From contig JALWKV010000251.1 of NCBI GenBank assembly GCA_027081275.1, forward strand, positions 1 through 34,065: a stretch of 34,065 nt of DNA. The letters are read 5' to 3'. Source of the stretch: Gammaproteobacteria bacterium (lineage in GTDB: Bacteria; Pseudomonadota; Gammaproteobacteria; UWMA-0217). The position numbers and the translations under genes were made by a program. Below are positions 7,628 through 16,332 of this stretch, in pieces; positions within the stretch are counted from its first letter, which is position 1, and the number at the start of each line of letters is the position of its first letter. The notes beneath the pieces are model-generated. The model had not been told where the DNA came from. It made no database searches and saw only the letters and a list, made by a program, of their open reading frames with translations.

Positions 7628-8626
7628 ATGCAGCTTGACCTGATTCTGCCCGGCCTGTTCGACCGCCTGGGAGAGTGGGCGCAGAGCTACGCGCTACTGC
7701 CCGAGTTTCCGCAACTGCAATCGTTGCTCGCCCGCGCGCGCGTCGATCGTGCCGCGCCTCGGGGGCTGGAGGCTTCGATCTGGCGTCATTTCGATCCACT
7801 CTGGTCAGCGCCGGAGCCGCTGCCCGCCGCGCCGCTGATCGGCGCCAGCGCCACGGCCAACGTCCTGCATGCAACGCCGGTGCATCTCGAAGTCGGCATG
7901 CGGGATCTCATCCTCTCACGGCCGGAACCGCTCGACGCCGACGAACGTCGTGAACTCGCGGAGACGATCGACGAACAGCTGCACACCACTGGTCAACGCT
8001 TCATCGTCGACACTTTCGGCAACGGCTATCTGGCGCTCGACGAAGCGCTCGAGATCGTCACCACCCCGCCGTCGCTGGTGGCGGGAGAGGGCATCCGCGA
8101 CCACCTCCCGAAGGGCACGGACGCGGCGACGCTCCATCGGTTGATGACCGAGCTACAGATGGTGCTGCACGCGGCGCCGTTCAATCGGCGGCGGGAACAG
8201 CGCGGCCTGAAGACGGTCAATGCGCTGTGGCTCTGGGGCGGCGGCAATGCCGACCGGCCACTGCAGGCCGCTCACGATCTGCTGCTGACCGACAACCCGT
8301 TCGCCACGGCCTGCGCCGCCGCCACGGGTCAGCAACACGCCGCGCTGCCGGCACGATTCGAGACCGGTCACGTCGACGGGGCCGAGCGGGTGCTCGTCGT
8401 CGATGACCGGCTGCTGGCGGCAGTGGAAAACGACGACATTCATGGCTGGCAGCTGGCGCTGGCCGCTTTCGAACGTGACTGGCTCGCGCCGATGCGGGAT
8501 GCGATCCGCAGCGGTCGACTGGAACGCGTCACCATCGATCCCTGCCATGGCCGCGTTTTCGCGGTCTCGCGCGCCGACCGCTGGAAAATCTGGCGTCGCC
8601 CGCGCCCGCTGGTGGAACTGTCATGA
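7628..8626 (+). CDS. rpfE: RpfE-type regulatory/phosphoglycerate mutase-like protein
   Basis: A 332-residue cytoplasmic protein. The best family mark is NALWLWGGG (about 198-206), typical of the RpfE group first noted beside recJ in Xanthomonas. Other family-like segments are MTELQMVLHAAPFNRRRE and the C-terminal SGRLERVTIDPC...WKIWRRPRPL. Members are sometimes labelled as phosphoglycerate-mutase related, but the biochemical role is unknown and the link to diffusible-signal regulation is weak. Its stop overlaps the recJ start by four bases (ATGA), so the two are translationally coupled; this pairing is itself conserved and supports the call. The start has a weak ribosome binding site. Confidence 0.8.
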   Translation: MQLDLILPGLFDRLGEWAQSYALLPEFPQLQSLLARARVDRAAPRGLEASIWRHFDPLWSAPEPLPAAPLIGASATANVLHATPVHLEVGMRDLILSRPEPLDADERRELAETIDEQLHTTGQRFIVDTFGNGYLALDEALEIVTTPPSLVAGEGIRDHLPKGTDAATLHRLMTELQMVLHAAPFNRRREQRGLKTVNALWLWGGGNADRPLQAAHDLLLTDNPFATACAAATGQQHAALPARFETGHVDGAERVLVVDDRLLAAVENDDIHGWQLALAAFERDWLAPMRDAIRSGRLERVTIDPCHGRVFAVSRADRWKIWRRPRPLVELS

Positions 8627-10395
8627 CGGCACGCCGACTGCGACGTCGTGCCAGCGATGAGATCCCGCTGGCGCTATCCGATCTTCACCCGCTACTGGCG
8701 CGGGTCTATGCGGCGCGGGGCGTACGCGGCAGCGACGAGCTGGACTACAGCCTGCGCCGACTTCCCGACATCTGGCGGCTCAGGGGCATTCGCAAGGCGG
8801 CGGAACGACTGCAGGCGGCGCTGCAGCGAGACGAATCGATCGTCATCATCGGCGACTACGATGCCGACGGCGCCACCAGCACGGCGCTGGCGATACGCGG
8901 CCTCCGCGCCATGGGCTGTCGCCGGCTGGACTACCTGGTGCCCAACCGTTTCGACTTCGGCTACGGGCTGTCGCCGGAGATCGTCGATCTGGCGGCCGAA
9001 GCGAAGCCCGACCTCATCATCACCGTGGACAACGGCATCGCCAATGTCGCCGGGGTCGAACGAGCCCGGCGCCACGGCATCGATGTCATCATCACCGACC
9101 ACCACCTGCCCGGCCCAAAACTGCCCGCGGCGACGGCCATCGTCAACCCGAACCAGCCCGGCGACCCCTTCCCAGGCAAATCACTGGCCGGCGTCGGCGT
9201 CATGCTCTGCCTGCTCATCGCGCTGCGACGACTGCTGCTGGACGCCGGCTGGTTCACGCAGCGCGGCATGACCGTGCCGAAGCTGGCCGCCTGGCTCGAT
9301 CTGGTGGCGCTGGGCACCGTCGCCGATGTGGTGCCGCTGGATCATGTCAATCGTCTGCTGGTGGAACAGGGGCTGCGCCGCATCCGCGCCGGTCAGGCCT
9401 GTCCCGGCATCAACGCCCTGCTGGAAGTGGCCGGCCGCGACCCGGCCACCGTTCGCAGCAGCGACATGGGCTTCTGCGCCGGCCCCCGACTCAATGCCGC
9501 CGGTCGGCTGGAAGACATGGGAACCGGCATCGAGTGTCTGCTCACCGACGATCCGGCGACGGCGCGCCAGTACGCCACCGAGCTGGACAAACTGAACCGG
9601 GCGCGCCGCGAGATCGAGGCGGACATGCAGCAGCAGGCGCTGCGGATCTGCGAACGGCTGGCACTGGACGAGCGCCGCCTGCCCTGGGGGCTGGCTTTGC
9701 ATCACGACGACTGGCATCAGGGCGTCGTCGGACTGGTGGCCTCGCGGCTGAAAGAGCGCTATCACCGCCCCGTGATCGCCTTTGCCACGGCGGAGGGCGG
9801 CGCCTCGCTGAAAGGTTCGGCGCGCTCGATTCCTGGCCTGCACATGCGCGATGCGCTGGAGCGCATCGACAGCCGCCATCCGGGGCTGATCGAGAAGTTC
9901 GGCGGCCACGCCATGGCGGCCGGGCTGTCGCTGCCGGCGGCACGGCTCGACGACTTCCGCACCGCTTTCGACCAGACCGTGCGGGAAATGCTGCCGCAAG
10001 AGGCGCTGGAGCCGGTGGTTGCTTCAGACGGCCCGATCGAACCCGCCGACCTGGCCATGGAAACCGCCCGCCTGTTGCAGACTTGCGGTCCCTGGGGACA
10101 GGGCTTCCCGGAGCCGGTCTTCGACGGCCGATTCCGCATCCGGCAACGGCGAATACTGAAAGAGAAGCACCTGCGCTATCAGCTCCTGCCCGAGAACGGC
10201 CAACGCCCCGTCGAGGCCATCGTCTTCAATGTCGAGCCGCAGGAGTGGCCAGACGAAGGCGAGACGATGCACATCGCCTACCGGCTCGACATCAATCGCT
10301 ATCAGGGAGTCGAATCGCTACAGCTGATGATCGAGGCGCGCATCGACAGCGAAACTGTGCCCTCTTTCCCTACGACTGACGGCGACCCAGGCTAG
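8623..10395 (+). CDS. recJ: single-stranded-DNA-specific exonuclease RecJ
   Basis: A 590-residue 5'-3' exonuclease of the DHH superfamily that acts in RecF-pathway recombination, mismatch repair and base excision repair. Residues 78-83 are DYDADG (motif I), VDNG follows at 135-138, DHH is at 159-161, and the GGHAMAAGLSL segment (DHHA1 domain) is near 425. The C-terminal part is the OB-like domain with GQGFPEPVFDG. The length is close to the 577 residues of the E. coli enzyme. The start ATG overlaps the rpfE-like stop by four bases. The ComEA-like gene begins 40 bases after its stop. Confidence 0.97.
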   Translation: MTARRLRRRASDEIPLALSDLHPLLARVYAARGVRGSDELDYSLRRLPDIWRLRGIRKAAERLQAALQRDESIVIIGDYDADGATSTALAIRGLRAMGCRRLDYLVPNRFDFGYGLSPEIVDLAAEAKPDLIITVDNGIANVAGVERARRHGIDVIITDHHLPGPKLPAATAIVNPNQPGDPFPGKSLAGVGVMLCLLIALRRLLLDAGWFTQRGMTVPKLAAWLDLVALGTVADVVPLDHVNRLLVEQGLRRIRAGQACPGINALLEVAGRDPATVRSSDMGFCAGPRLNAAGRLEDMGTGIECLLTDDPATARQYATELDKLNRARREIEADMQQQALRICERLALDERRLPWGLALHHDDWHQGVVGLVASRLKERYHRPVIAFATAEGGASLKGSARSIPGLHMRDALERIDSRHPGLIEKFGGHAMAAGLSLPAARLDDFRTAFDQTVREMLPQEALEPVVASDGPIEPADLAMETARLLQTCGPWGQGFPEPVFDGRFRIRQRRILKEKHLRYQLLPENGQRPVEAIVFNVEPQEWPDEGETMHIAYRLDINRYQGVESLQLMIEARIDSETVPSFPTTDGDPG

Positions 10396-10435
10396 AGTGC
10401 CGGCCTTCCGACAAGCTGATTCAGGGAAGAATGCA

Positions 10436-10714
10436 ATGAAACCATTGAAGACCATCCTTTTCACCCTCCTCCTCTGCCTCTGCGGCGCCGGTTTCGCCAG
10501 CGAAGTCGACATCAACAGCAGCGACGCGGAAACCATCGCCGCCAGCCTCAAGGGTATCGGCATGAAGAAGGCCAGGGCCATCGTCGCCTATCGCGAAAGC
10601 AATGGCCCCTTCACCTCGGTCGAAGAGCTGGTTCAGGTCCGCGGCATTGGCGCCAAGACCGTCGCCAAGATCCGCGACGATGTCGTGATCGGCAAGAACG
10701 CAACACGGGAGTAA
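10436..10714 (+). CDS. ComEA-like helix-hairpin-helix protein
   Basis: A 92-residue exported protein. A signal peptide covers about 1-22 (ILFTLLLCLCGAGFAS), followed directly by the helix-hairpin-helix DNA-binding domain: VDINSSDAETIAASLKGIG, KKARAIVAYRE and VRGIGAKTVAKIRDDV. This is the soluble ComEA form of Gram-negative bacteria, which binds incoming double-stranded DNA in the periplasm during natural transformation. An AGGGAAGA site precedes the ATG at 10436. Many gammaproteobacteria carry such genes without being known to be competent, so the role is inferred. Its placement after recJ, a single-strand nuclease gene, may be coincidence. Confidence 0.9.
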   Translation: MKPLKTILFTLLLCLCGAGFASEVDINSSDAETIAASLKGIGMKKARAIVAYRESNGPFTSVEELVQVRGIGAKTVAKIRDDVVIGKNATRE

Positions 10715-10728
10715 CGCAGGGGCGGATA

Positions 10729-10760
10729 CTGTGTCGCCCAACGCAGTTCGGGCGACACAG
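10729..10760. terminator. strong stem-loop after the ComEA-like gene
   Basis: CTGTGTCGCCC (10729-10739) and GGGCGACACAG (10750-10760) form a perfect 11-bp stem with a 10-base loop, 15 bases after the stop. There is no clean T run (GTCTGCTAGATTT follows), so termination may be partial. Confidence 0.55.
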
Positions 10761-10803
10761 GTCTGCTAGATTTGCCGGCCGGAATCCGTCCTCGAAGCGC
10801 ATC

Positions 10804-12429
10804 ATGGATCTGCCCCGGCTCTATCACACCGTCAAGTACCTCAAGCCCATCCAGATCACCAGCCGCATCTGGAAAAAACTCTATCGTCCGAGAATTCCGC
10901 AACGACCGGCGCCGCCAGTGCGCCAGCCAGCGGGCAACCACCCTCTCTGGTGCCGTCGCAGGCCGTCGATGCTGGGCGCGACGCGATTCCGTTTCCTCAA
11001 CCACGAAATGACGCTGACCAGCCGCGACGACTGGACGCAGCTCAGCGACGACAAGCTGTGGCTCTACAACCTCCACTATTTCGACGACCTCGCCGCCGAC
11101 GACGCAGCACAACGTAGCGACTGGCATCGAGCGCTGATTCACAGGTGGATCGAGGAGTGCCCGCCCGGAACAGCCGTCGCCTGGGATCCGTATCCGACAT
11201 CGCTACGCATCGTCAACTGGGTCAAGTACCTGCTGGCCCGGCGGGACCGCGATGAAACCATCTTCGCCAGCCTAGCGATGCAGGCGCGGGCGCTGTGCCA
11301 CGATCTCGAATGGCATCTGCTCGGCAACCACCTCTTCGCCAATGCCAAGGCGCTGATCGTGGCGGGCCTCTTCTTCGACGGCAGGGAAGCGGCCGAATGG
11401 CTGAAAACCGGCAGCGCCATCATGCGTGAACAACTCGACGAGCAGATTCTCGATGACGGCGGTCAGTTCGAGCTGTCGCCGATGTACCAGAGCATCATGA
11501 TCGAAGACCTGCTCGACCTGATCCAGTTCGACCGCAGCTACCCCGGCATTCTCGACACGAACCTGATGCATCAGATCCGCGACTGCGTCATCCGCATGCT
11601 CGGCTGGCTGGAGGTGATGACGCGTCCCAACGGGGAAATCGTCCAGTTCAACGATGCCGCCCAGGGCATTGCCCCGAAGCCGGCCTGGCTGTTCGACCAT
11701 GCGGCGCAACTCGGCCTGAACTGGCCCCGTCTGCCCGAGACGCCACTGATCCACCTCCAGGACAGCGGTTACATCCGCATCCGCAAGGGGCGCTTCACGC
11801 TGTTTCTCGACGTCGGCCCGATCGGCCCCGACTACCTTCCCGGCCATGCCCATGCCGATTCGCTCAACTTCGAGCTTCACCTTGGCAGCGCCCCGGTGAT
11901 CGTAGACTCCGGTACGTCCTGCTACGGGACCAGTGAAGAACGCCAGCGCCAGCGTTCGACCGCCGCCCACAACACCGTAGAAATCGACGGTCTCTCCTCA
12001 TCGGAAGTGTGGGGCGGCTTCCGCGTCGCCCGTCGGGCCCGCACCACCATCACCCGCATCGACGTCAACGACACCATCACCGTCGAAGCGCAGCACGACG
12101 GCTACCAGACCATCGCCGGAAAGAGCCTGCATCAACGCCGGTGGGAAGTGGGGAACAACATCGTGACGATCACCGACACACTGCCCGGCGCGTTTCGGGA
12201 GGCGATTGCCCGGCTGCACCTGCACCCGACAGTCGCGGCTCATCAGACAGCTGCCGACGTAATCGAACTCAAAACACCCTCTGGCGAATCACTCGAACTG
12301 GTAAATGGAGGCTGCCGCATCACCCAGAGCAGTTACCATCCCGAGTTCGGGGTCGGCCTTCCCGCTGGCTGCATTGAAAGCCGGTTTGCCACGACACCCC
12401 ATCGAATCCAGCTTCATGTAAGCGAGTAG
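10804..12429 (+). CDS. heparinase II/III family protein
   Basis: A 541-residue protein with no signal peptide. The N-terminal half is the alpha/alpha toroid (KLWLYNLHYFDDLA near 80-95, DLEWHLLGNHLFANAKAL near 160-178, QFELSPMYQSIMIEDLL near 220-236). The C-terminal half is the heparinase II/III beta-sandwich with GHAHADSLNFELHLG (345-360), STAAHNTVEIDG and EVWGGFRVARRA. The His and Tyr in these motifs are those used for uronate elimination in the family. Such proteins are frequent in exopolysaccharide clusters, where they may trim or edit the polymer. Its neighbour is an O-antigen ligase-like gene. The ribosome binding site is weak. Confidence 0.88.
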   Translation: MDLPRLYHTVKYLKPIQITSRIWKKLYRPRIPQRPAPPVRQPAGNHPLWCRRRPSMLGATRFRFLNHEMTLTSRDDWTQLSDDKLWLYNLHYFDDLAADDAAQRSDWHRALIHRWIEECPPGTAVAWDPYPTSLRIVNWVKYLLARRDRDETIFASLAMQARALCHDLEWHLLGNHLFANAKALIVAGLFFDGREAAEWLKTGSAIMREQLDEQILDDGGQFELSPMYQSIMIEDLLDLIQFDRSYPGILDTNLMHQIRDCVIRMLGWLEVMTRPNGEIVQFNDAAQGIAPKPAWLFDHAAQLGLNWPRLPETPLIHLQDSGYIRIRKGRFTLFLDVGPIGPDYLPGHAHADSLNFELHLGSAPVIVDSGTSCYGTSEERQRQRSTAAHNTVEIDGLSSSEVWGGFRVARRARTTITRIDVNDTITVEAQHDGYQTIAGKSLHQRRWEVGNNIVTITDTLPGAFREAIARLHLHPTVAAHQTAADVIELKTPSGESLELVNGGCRITQSSYHPEFGVGLPAGCIESRFATTPHRIQLHVSE

Positions 12430-12545
12430 CGATAACTTCTTGAAATATCGGGGTCACATGCCTTTTCTTGAACCAGGTCGCTCACAACATCCAGAATCTG
12501 CTCTAGAGTTATACAATCTGGCGCCGCTACTGGCGAAAAGGTTCA

Positions 12546-13859
12546 ATGCTACTTACCGTCCTCATTATCCTGCTGTTCGTCGTCATCTCCTACTACTCGG
12601 AGATGGATCTGCTGGGCCTCTGGCTCGTATTGCTCGTTACCCATGGCATCTATGTCAAACTCGCGGGTGAGACGTTCCAGAATGCCCCCGCGATCATGGG
12701 ACTCTATGTCATATTCGCGGTGTTCACCCGGCGCGGACGCGAATACTGGCGACACAAGAAACTGAACAAGAGCGTCCTGCTGCTGTTTGCAGGCCTGTTC
12801 ATCATGATGATCGTCACCGGTTTTTTCGGTATCAACCCCGAAAACTCCATGTTTGCAATGCATCTCTACATGAAGGGATTTGTGCTGACGATCCTCATCT
12901 ACCTTTTTGTCGACAACAAGAAAGATGTAGAAAAACTCGCCCGCTACTACCTGGCCGGCGCAATGATCGGCGTTGCCTGGATCGCCTGGGAATACTTTAC
13001 CGACACAATGAGTGGCGGGGACGAATGGACAAAGCGAGCCGCCGGACTGCGCGCCGATCCCAACGAGACGGCAATGTTACTCGTCGTCGGCATTCCGATA
13101 GCCTGGTATCTTGCCCTGAACGCCAGCACACGCTACTGGAAAGCAGCATACTATGCCGCCGTGCCACTGATCATGTGGGGAATGGTGCTCACCGGCTCAC
13201 GCGGCGGATTGCTGGCACTGACGCTTGTCATTGCCTTGATCATCATGAACAAGCCGTCAGTGAAAAAGATCCTGAGCTCCCTGCTCTTGCTGATCGGGAT
13301 TATCGCCAGCACCCCTGGGGTGCTCCTAGACAGAACCGACCAGTTGGTTGGTGAAGAGAAAGACTCATCAATACAGGAAAGAACAGACCTGCTCTTGACC
13401 GGCCTGAAAGTGGTCGCCCAAGAACCGCTCCTGGGCGTCGGACCCGGCAATATCGGCCAGGCGATCGTCGCCTACAAATATCGCGGCCATGCCGAGGCCG
13501 AGGTACCCTCGTATCTGTTTGGCGAAGCCTTCACCGTAGCCCACAACCTGTTCCTTGAAATGTTTGGAGAACTCGGCGTCATCGGCGGAATTCTGTTCCT
13601 CGGCGTCATTTTCTTTTCTCTTCATGGTTACTGGAAAGCCCATCGCCGAGCACGAAAAAAAGGAGAATACTTCTCTTTGGCCTACGCCCTCTTTACGGCG
13701 ATGGCCGGGTTCCTCTTTGCCGGACTGTTTCTCTCCCAGGGCAAGGAATCGGTGCTGTGGTTTCTTCTTGGAATGGGGCTTGCCTATCCCGCCAGCAAAC
13801 GACACAGAAAAAAACGCAAGAGGGTTGCTGCCTCCCAGACGTCATTGTCGTATTCATAG
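12546..13859 (+). CDS. O-antigen ligase/polymerase-like membrane protein
   Basis: A 437-residue polytopic inner-membrane protein with about ten or more hydrophobic segments. The Wzy_C/RfaL core is visible: GLRADPNETAMLLVVGIPIA in mid-protein, the LTGSRGG motif near 215, and a large periplasmic loop after it ending in LGVGPGNIGQAIVAY and FTVAHNLFLEMFGELG, the family's conserved loop and following helix. It probably polymerises or ligates a lipid-linked glycan on the periplasmic side. Wzy and WaaL cannot be told apart from sequence alone. AAGG lies just before the ATG. The C-terminus is a Lys/Arg-rich cytoplasmic tail. The DNA here is less GC-rich than its neighbours, which could mean transfer. 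Confidence 0.88.
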   Translation: MLLTVLIILLFVVISYYSEMDLLGLWLVLLVTHGIYVKLAGETFQNAPAIMGLYVIFAVFTRRGREYWRHKKLNKSVLLLFAGLFIMMIVTGFFGINPENSMFAMHLYMKGFVLTILIYLFVDNKKDVEKLARYYLAGAMIGVAWIAWEYFTDTMSGGDEWTKRAAGLRADPNETAMLLVVGIPIAWYLALNASTRYWKAAYYAAVPLIMWGMVLTGSRGGLLALTLVIALIIMNKPSVKKILSSLLLLIGIIASTPGVLLDRTDQLVGEEKDSSIQERTDLLLTGLKVVAQEPLLGVGPGNIGQAIVAYKYRGHAEAEVPSYLFGEAFTVAHNLFLEMFGELGVIGGILFLGVIFFSLHGYWKAHRRARKKGEYFSLAYALFTAMAGFLFAGLFLSQGKESVLWFLLGMGLAYPASKRHRKKRKRVAASQTSLSYS

Positions 13860-13950
13860 GCAGGTTCCAGTTTCTTTGCCCCGGCGTATACCTTGATAGG
13901 CCCCGGTATCGCGATAAGAAAATAGTGGCGATATTCATCACGCTCACGGG

Positions 13951-13978
13951 CTGACTCCTTCCCCCGTTCCCTTATAAT
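13951..13978 (+). promoter_or_regulatory. lysS promoter
   Basis: A perfect -10 TATAAT (13973-13978) with a -35 CTGACT (13951-13956) and 16-base spacing. The first in-frame ATG of the long frame (13977) overlaps the -10, which is evidence that translation starts later, at 14022. Confidence 0.7.
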
Positions 13979-14021
13979 GCGTCCCCTCACTCACCCCAAG
14001 ACTCAGGACGGACGCCAAGAC

Positions 14022-15509
14022 ATGTCTGATACCCAGCAGGACAACAAGCTGATTGCGGAACGCCGCGAAAAACTGAAGCAGCTGCGCGACCGGGGCGTCG
14101 CCTTCCCCAACGACTTTCGCCGCAATGTGGTCGCGGGCGAGCTGCACGCCGAGTACGACGACAAGCCGCGGGAGTTCTTCGAGGAGAACGAGGTTCGCGC
14201 AGCCGTGGCGGGCCGCATGATGGCCAAGCGCCTGATGGGCAAGGCGAGCTTCGCATCGATCCAGGACATGTCCGGTCGGATCCAGCTCTATGTCCAGCGC
14301 GACGCGCTGCCCGATGGCGTCTATGCGGACTTCAAGACCTGGGATATCGGCGACATCATCGGCGCCGAGGGCAGGCTGTTCAAGACCCAGAAGGGCGAAC
14401 TCAGCATCAAGGTCGACGACATTCGCTTGCTGACCAAGTCCCTGCGCCCCCTGCCCGAAAAGTTTCACGGGCTGACAGATCAGGAACAGCGCTACCGCCA
14501 GCGCTATGTCGACCTGATCATGAATGAACCGGTGCGCAAGACCTTCCGCCTGCGTACGCAGATCATCAACTTCATCCGCAACTACCTCAACGATCGCGGC
14601 TTTCTCGAAGTGGAAACGCCGATGATGCAGGTGATCCCCGGCGGCGCCACCGCACGGCCATTCGTCACCTACCACAATGCGCTGGACATGGAACTCTACC
14701 TGCGCATCGCGCCGGAGCTGTACCTCAAGCGCCTCGTCGTCGGCGGCTTCGAGAGGGTGTATGAAATCAACCGCAACTTTCGCAACGAGGGGCTGTCGAC
14801 GCGCCACAATCCCGAGTTCACGATGGTCGAGTTCTACGAGGCCTATGCCACCTACCTCGACCTCATGGACCTGACCGAAGACATGCTCCGGCAACTGACG
14901 CAGAGCGTGCTTGGCACGACGACGATCAGCTACCAGGGAGACAGCTACGATTTTGGCGCTCCCTTCACCCGCATGACCGTCGTCGAGTCGATCCTCCACT
15001 TCAACAGGGACATCTCGGCCGCGGACCTCGAGAATCTCGACAGCGCGCGCGGCATTGCCGAAGGTCTCGGCATTCCGCTAAAGGAGAGTTACGGGCTGGG
15101 CAAGATCCAGATCGAAATCTTCGAAAAGACCGTCGAACACAGATTGATGGATCCCACCTTCATCACCGCCTACCCCGCCGAGGTCTCACCACTGGCCCGG
15201 CGCAACGACGAAAACCCCTTCGTCACCGACCGCTTCGAGTTCTTCGTCGGAGGGCGCGAGATCGCCAACGGCTTTTCGGAGCTGAACGACTATGAAGACC
15301 AGGCCGAGCGCTTCCGCGCCCAGGTGGCGGAGAAGGAAGCCGGAGACGATGAGGCCATGCACTTCGACGCCGACTATATCCGGGCGCTGGAACACGGCAT
15401 GCCGCCCACCGCGGGCGAGGGAATCGGCATCGACCGGCTGGTGATGCTGCTGACGGACTCACCGTCCATCAGGGACGTGCTGCTGTTTCCCCACATGCGG
15501 CCGGAATAG
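14022..15509 (+). CDS. lysS: lysyl-tRNA synthetase, class II
   Basis: A 495-residue enzyme that charges tRNA-Lys. The N-terminal OB-fold domain starts at [20 protein letters not shown] and includes [19 protein letters not shown]. The class II core has motif 1 ([16 protein letters not shown]), motif 2 ([19 protein letters not shown]) and motif 3 ([19 protein letters not shown]), with catalytic Arg residues in motifs 2 and 3. The start at 14022 gives [18 protein letters not shown], which matches family N-termini; an upstream ATG lies inside the promoter -10. In E. coli lysS follows prfB in an operon; here it precedes prfB and rfaH sits between them on the other strand. A tRNA-Lys gene lies 2.1 kb downstream. 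Confidence 0.97.
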   Translation: MSDTQQDNKLIAERREKLKQLRDRGVAFPNDFRRNVVAGELHAEYDDKPREFFEENEVRAAVAGRMMAKRLMGKASFASIQDMSGRIQLYVQRDALPDGVYADFKTWDIGDIIGAEGRLFKTQKGELSIKVDDIRLLTKSLRPLPEKFHGLTDQEQRYRQRYVDLIMNEPVRKTFRLRTQIINFIRNYLNDRGFLEVETPMMQVIPGGATARPFVTYHNALDMELYLRIAPELYLKRLVVGGFERVYEINRNFRNEGLSTRHNPEFTMVEFYEAYATYLDLMDLTEDMLRQLTQSVLGTTTISYQGDSYDFGAPFTRMTVVESILHFNRDISAADLENLDSARGIAEGLGIPLKESYGLGKIQIEIFEKTVEHRLMDPTFITAYPAEVSPLARRNDENPFVTDRFEFFVGGREIANGFSELNDYEDQAERFRAQVAEKEAGDDEAMHFDADYIRALEHGMPPTAGEGIGIDRLVMLLTDSPSIRDVLLFPHMRPE

Positions 15510-15519
15510 GCGGCAGGCG

Positions 15520-15548
15520 CCTGCGGGCAGCCAATCCGCGCCCGCAGG
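15520..15548. terminator. stem-loop between convergent lysS and rfaH
   Basis: CCTGCGGGC (15520-15528) and GCCCGCAGG (15540-15548) form a perfect 9-bp stem with an 11-base loop, 10 bases after the lysS stop. There is no T run, but the position between convergent genes suits a shared transcription end. Confidence 0.5.
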
Positions 15549-15580
15549 ACCTCGCCCTGGATATCGAGGCGGCGCCGCGC

Positions 15581-16102
15581 CTACGCGCTCTCCTTGACGA
15601 GATTGTCCGCTTCGATCTTGAGCACCGTATCCCTGCCCAGCAGGTTCAGCATAAGCATGACCCGCTCTTCGCCATTGTCGTTCTCGATGATGCCGCTCAA
15701 GCCCTTCAATGGACCTTCGATGACAGCCACCTTCTCGCCCTTCTTGAACGTCGTCTGACGCCCCTTGTTCAGGCCAAGAAGATTGTCCTGGTTGGCGATC
15801 AGCGCGGCGACGAGATCACCCGGAACCTGCGCTGGATACTCGCCGAAACGGACCAGCTCATGCACCCCCCGGCTCGAGCGGATCGGCGCGAAATTGTCTT
15901 CGAACATGACAAGCCGGATGAACAGATAGCGGGGAAAGAGCGGCTCGATACGGTTGGTCCACTTGCCCCGCAGACGTTTCTTGACCTTGATGAGCGGGAG
16001 AAAGACCTCGTAGCCCTGTCGCTCGAGATTTTCCCGAGCAACCTTCTCCTGCTTCGGCTTGGTGTGGACGGCATACCACTTTGCTTTTGTATGTCTTGTC
16101 AT
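15581..16102 (-). CDS. rfaH: transcription antitermination protein RfaH
   Basis: A 173-residue NusG paralogue. The NGN domain spans about 8-105 with WYAVHTKPKQEKVARENLER, EPLFPRYLFIRL and SSRGVHELVRFG, and the KOW domain is at about 120-165 (KKGEKVAVIEGPLKGLSGI). The hydrophobic segment EERVMLMLNLLGRDTVLKIE matches the RfaH form rather than NusG. RfaH is recruited to RNA polymerase at ops sites and prevents Rho termination in long operons, mostly polysaccharide and surface-structure operons, which fits the polysaccharide genes nearby. The start at 16102 has a GGGGGAAC site; a longer frame to 16138 has none. I found no convincing ops site in front of the polysaccharide genes in this window. 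Confidence 0.92.
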   Translation of the reverse strand: MTRHTKAKWYAVHTKPKQEKVARENLERQGYEVFLPLIKVKKRLRGKWTNRIEPLFPRYLFIRLVMFEDNFAPIRSSRGVHELVRFGEYPAQVPGDLVAALIANQDNLLGLNKGRQTTFKKGEKVAVIEGPLKGLSGIIENDNGEERVMLMLNLLGRDTVLKIEADNLVKESA

Positions 16103-16272
16103 TGATGTTCCCCCGACTTTCTGATCATGTTGTAACAAGGCCGAAGTCTAGTGGATTGCCCTACCGCTGAGCGTGATCTGGTTCGCGTGGCGACAGGCGT
16201 CAGCATTCCGGCGACGAACGGAACGATCGTTCCCGCATTCCCGACCAGGGGATGCAGAGGAAACAGCCGGCG

Positions 16273-16302
16273 TTGGTGTCCAATCGACGAAGAAGCTACA
16301 AT
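16273..16302 (+). promoter_or_regulatory. candidate prfB promoter
   Basis: -10 TACAAT (16297-16302) with a weak -35 TTGGTG (16273-16278), 18-base spacing, about 30 bases before the prfB ATG. Confidence 0.45.
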
Positions 16303-16332
16303 GCACGCCCCTTGAACAGACGGCCAACAAGC

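Noticed and set aside
7411-7643. ORFs of 60-80 codons in the geneless region
   Set aside because: They overlap one another in different frames and cross dyads and a REP-like repeat; none has a good ribosome binding site or recognisable protein.
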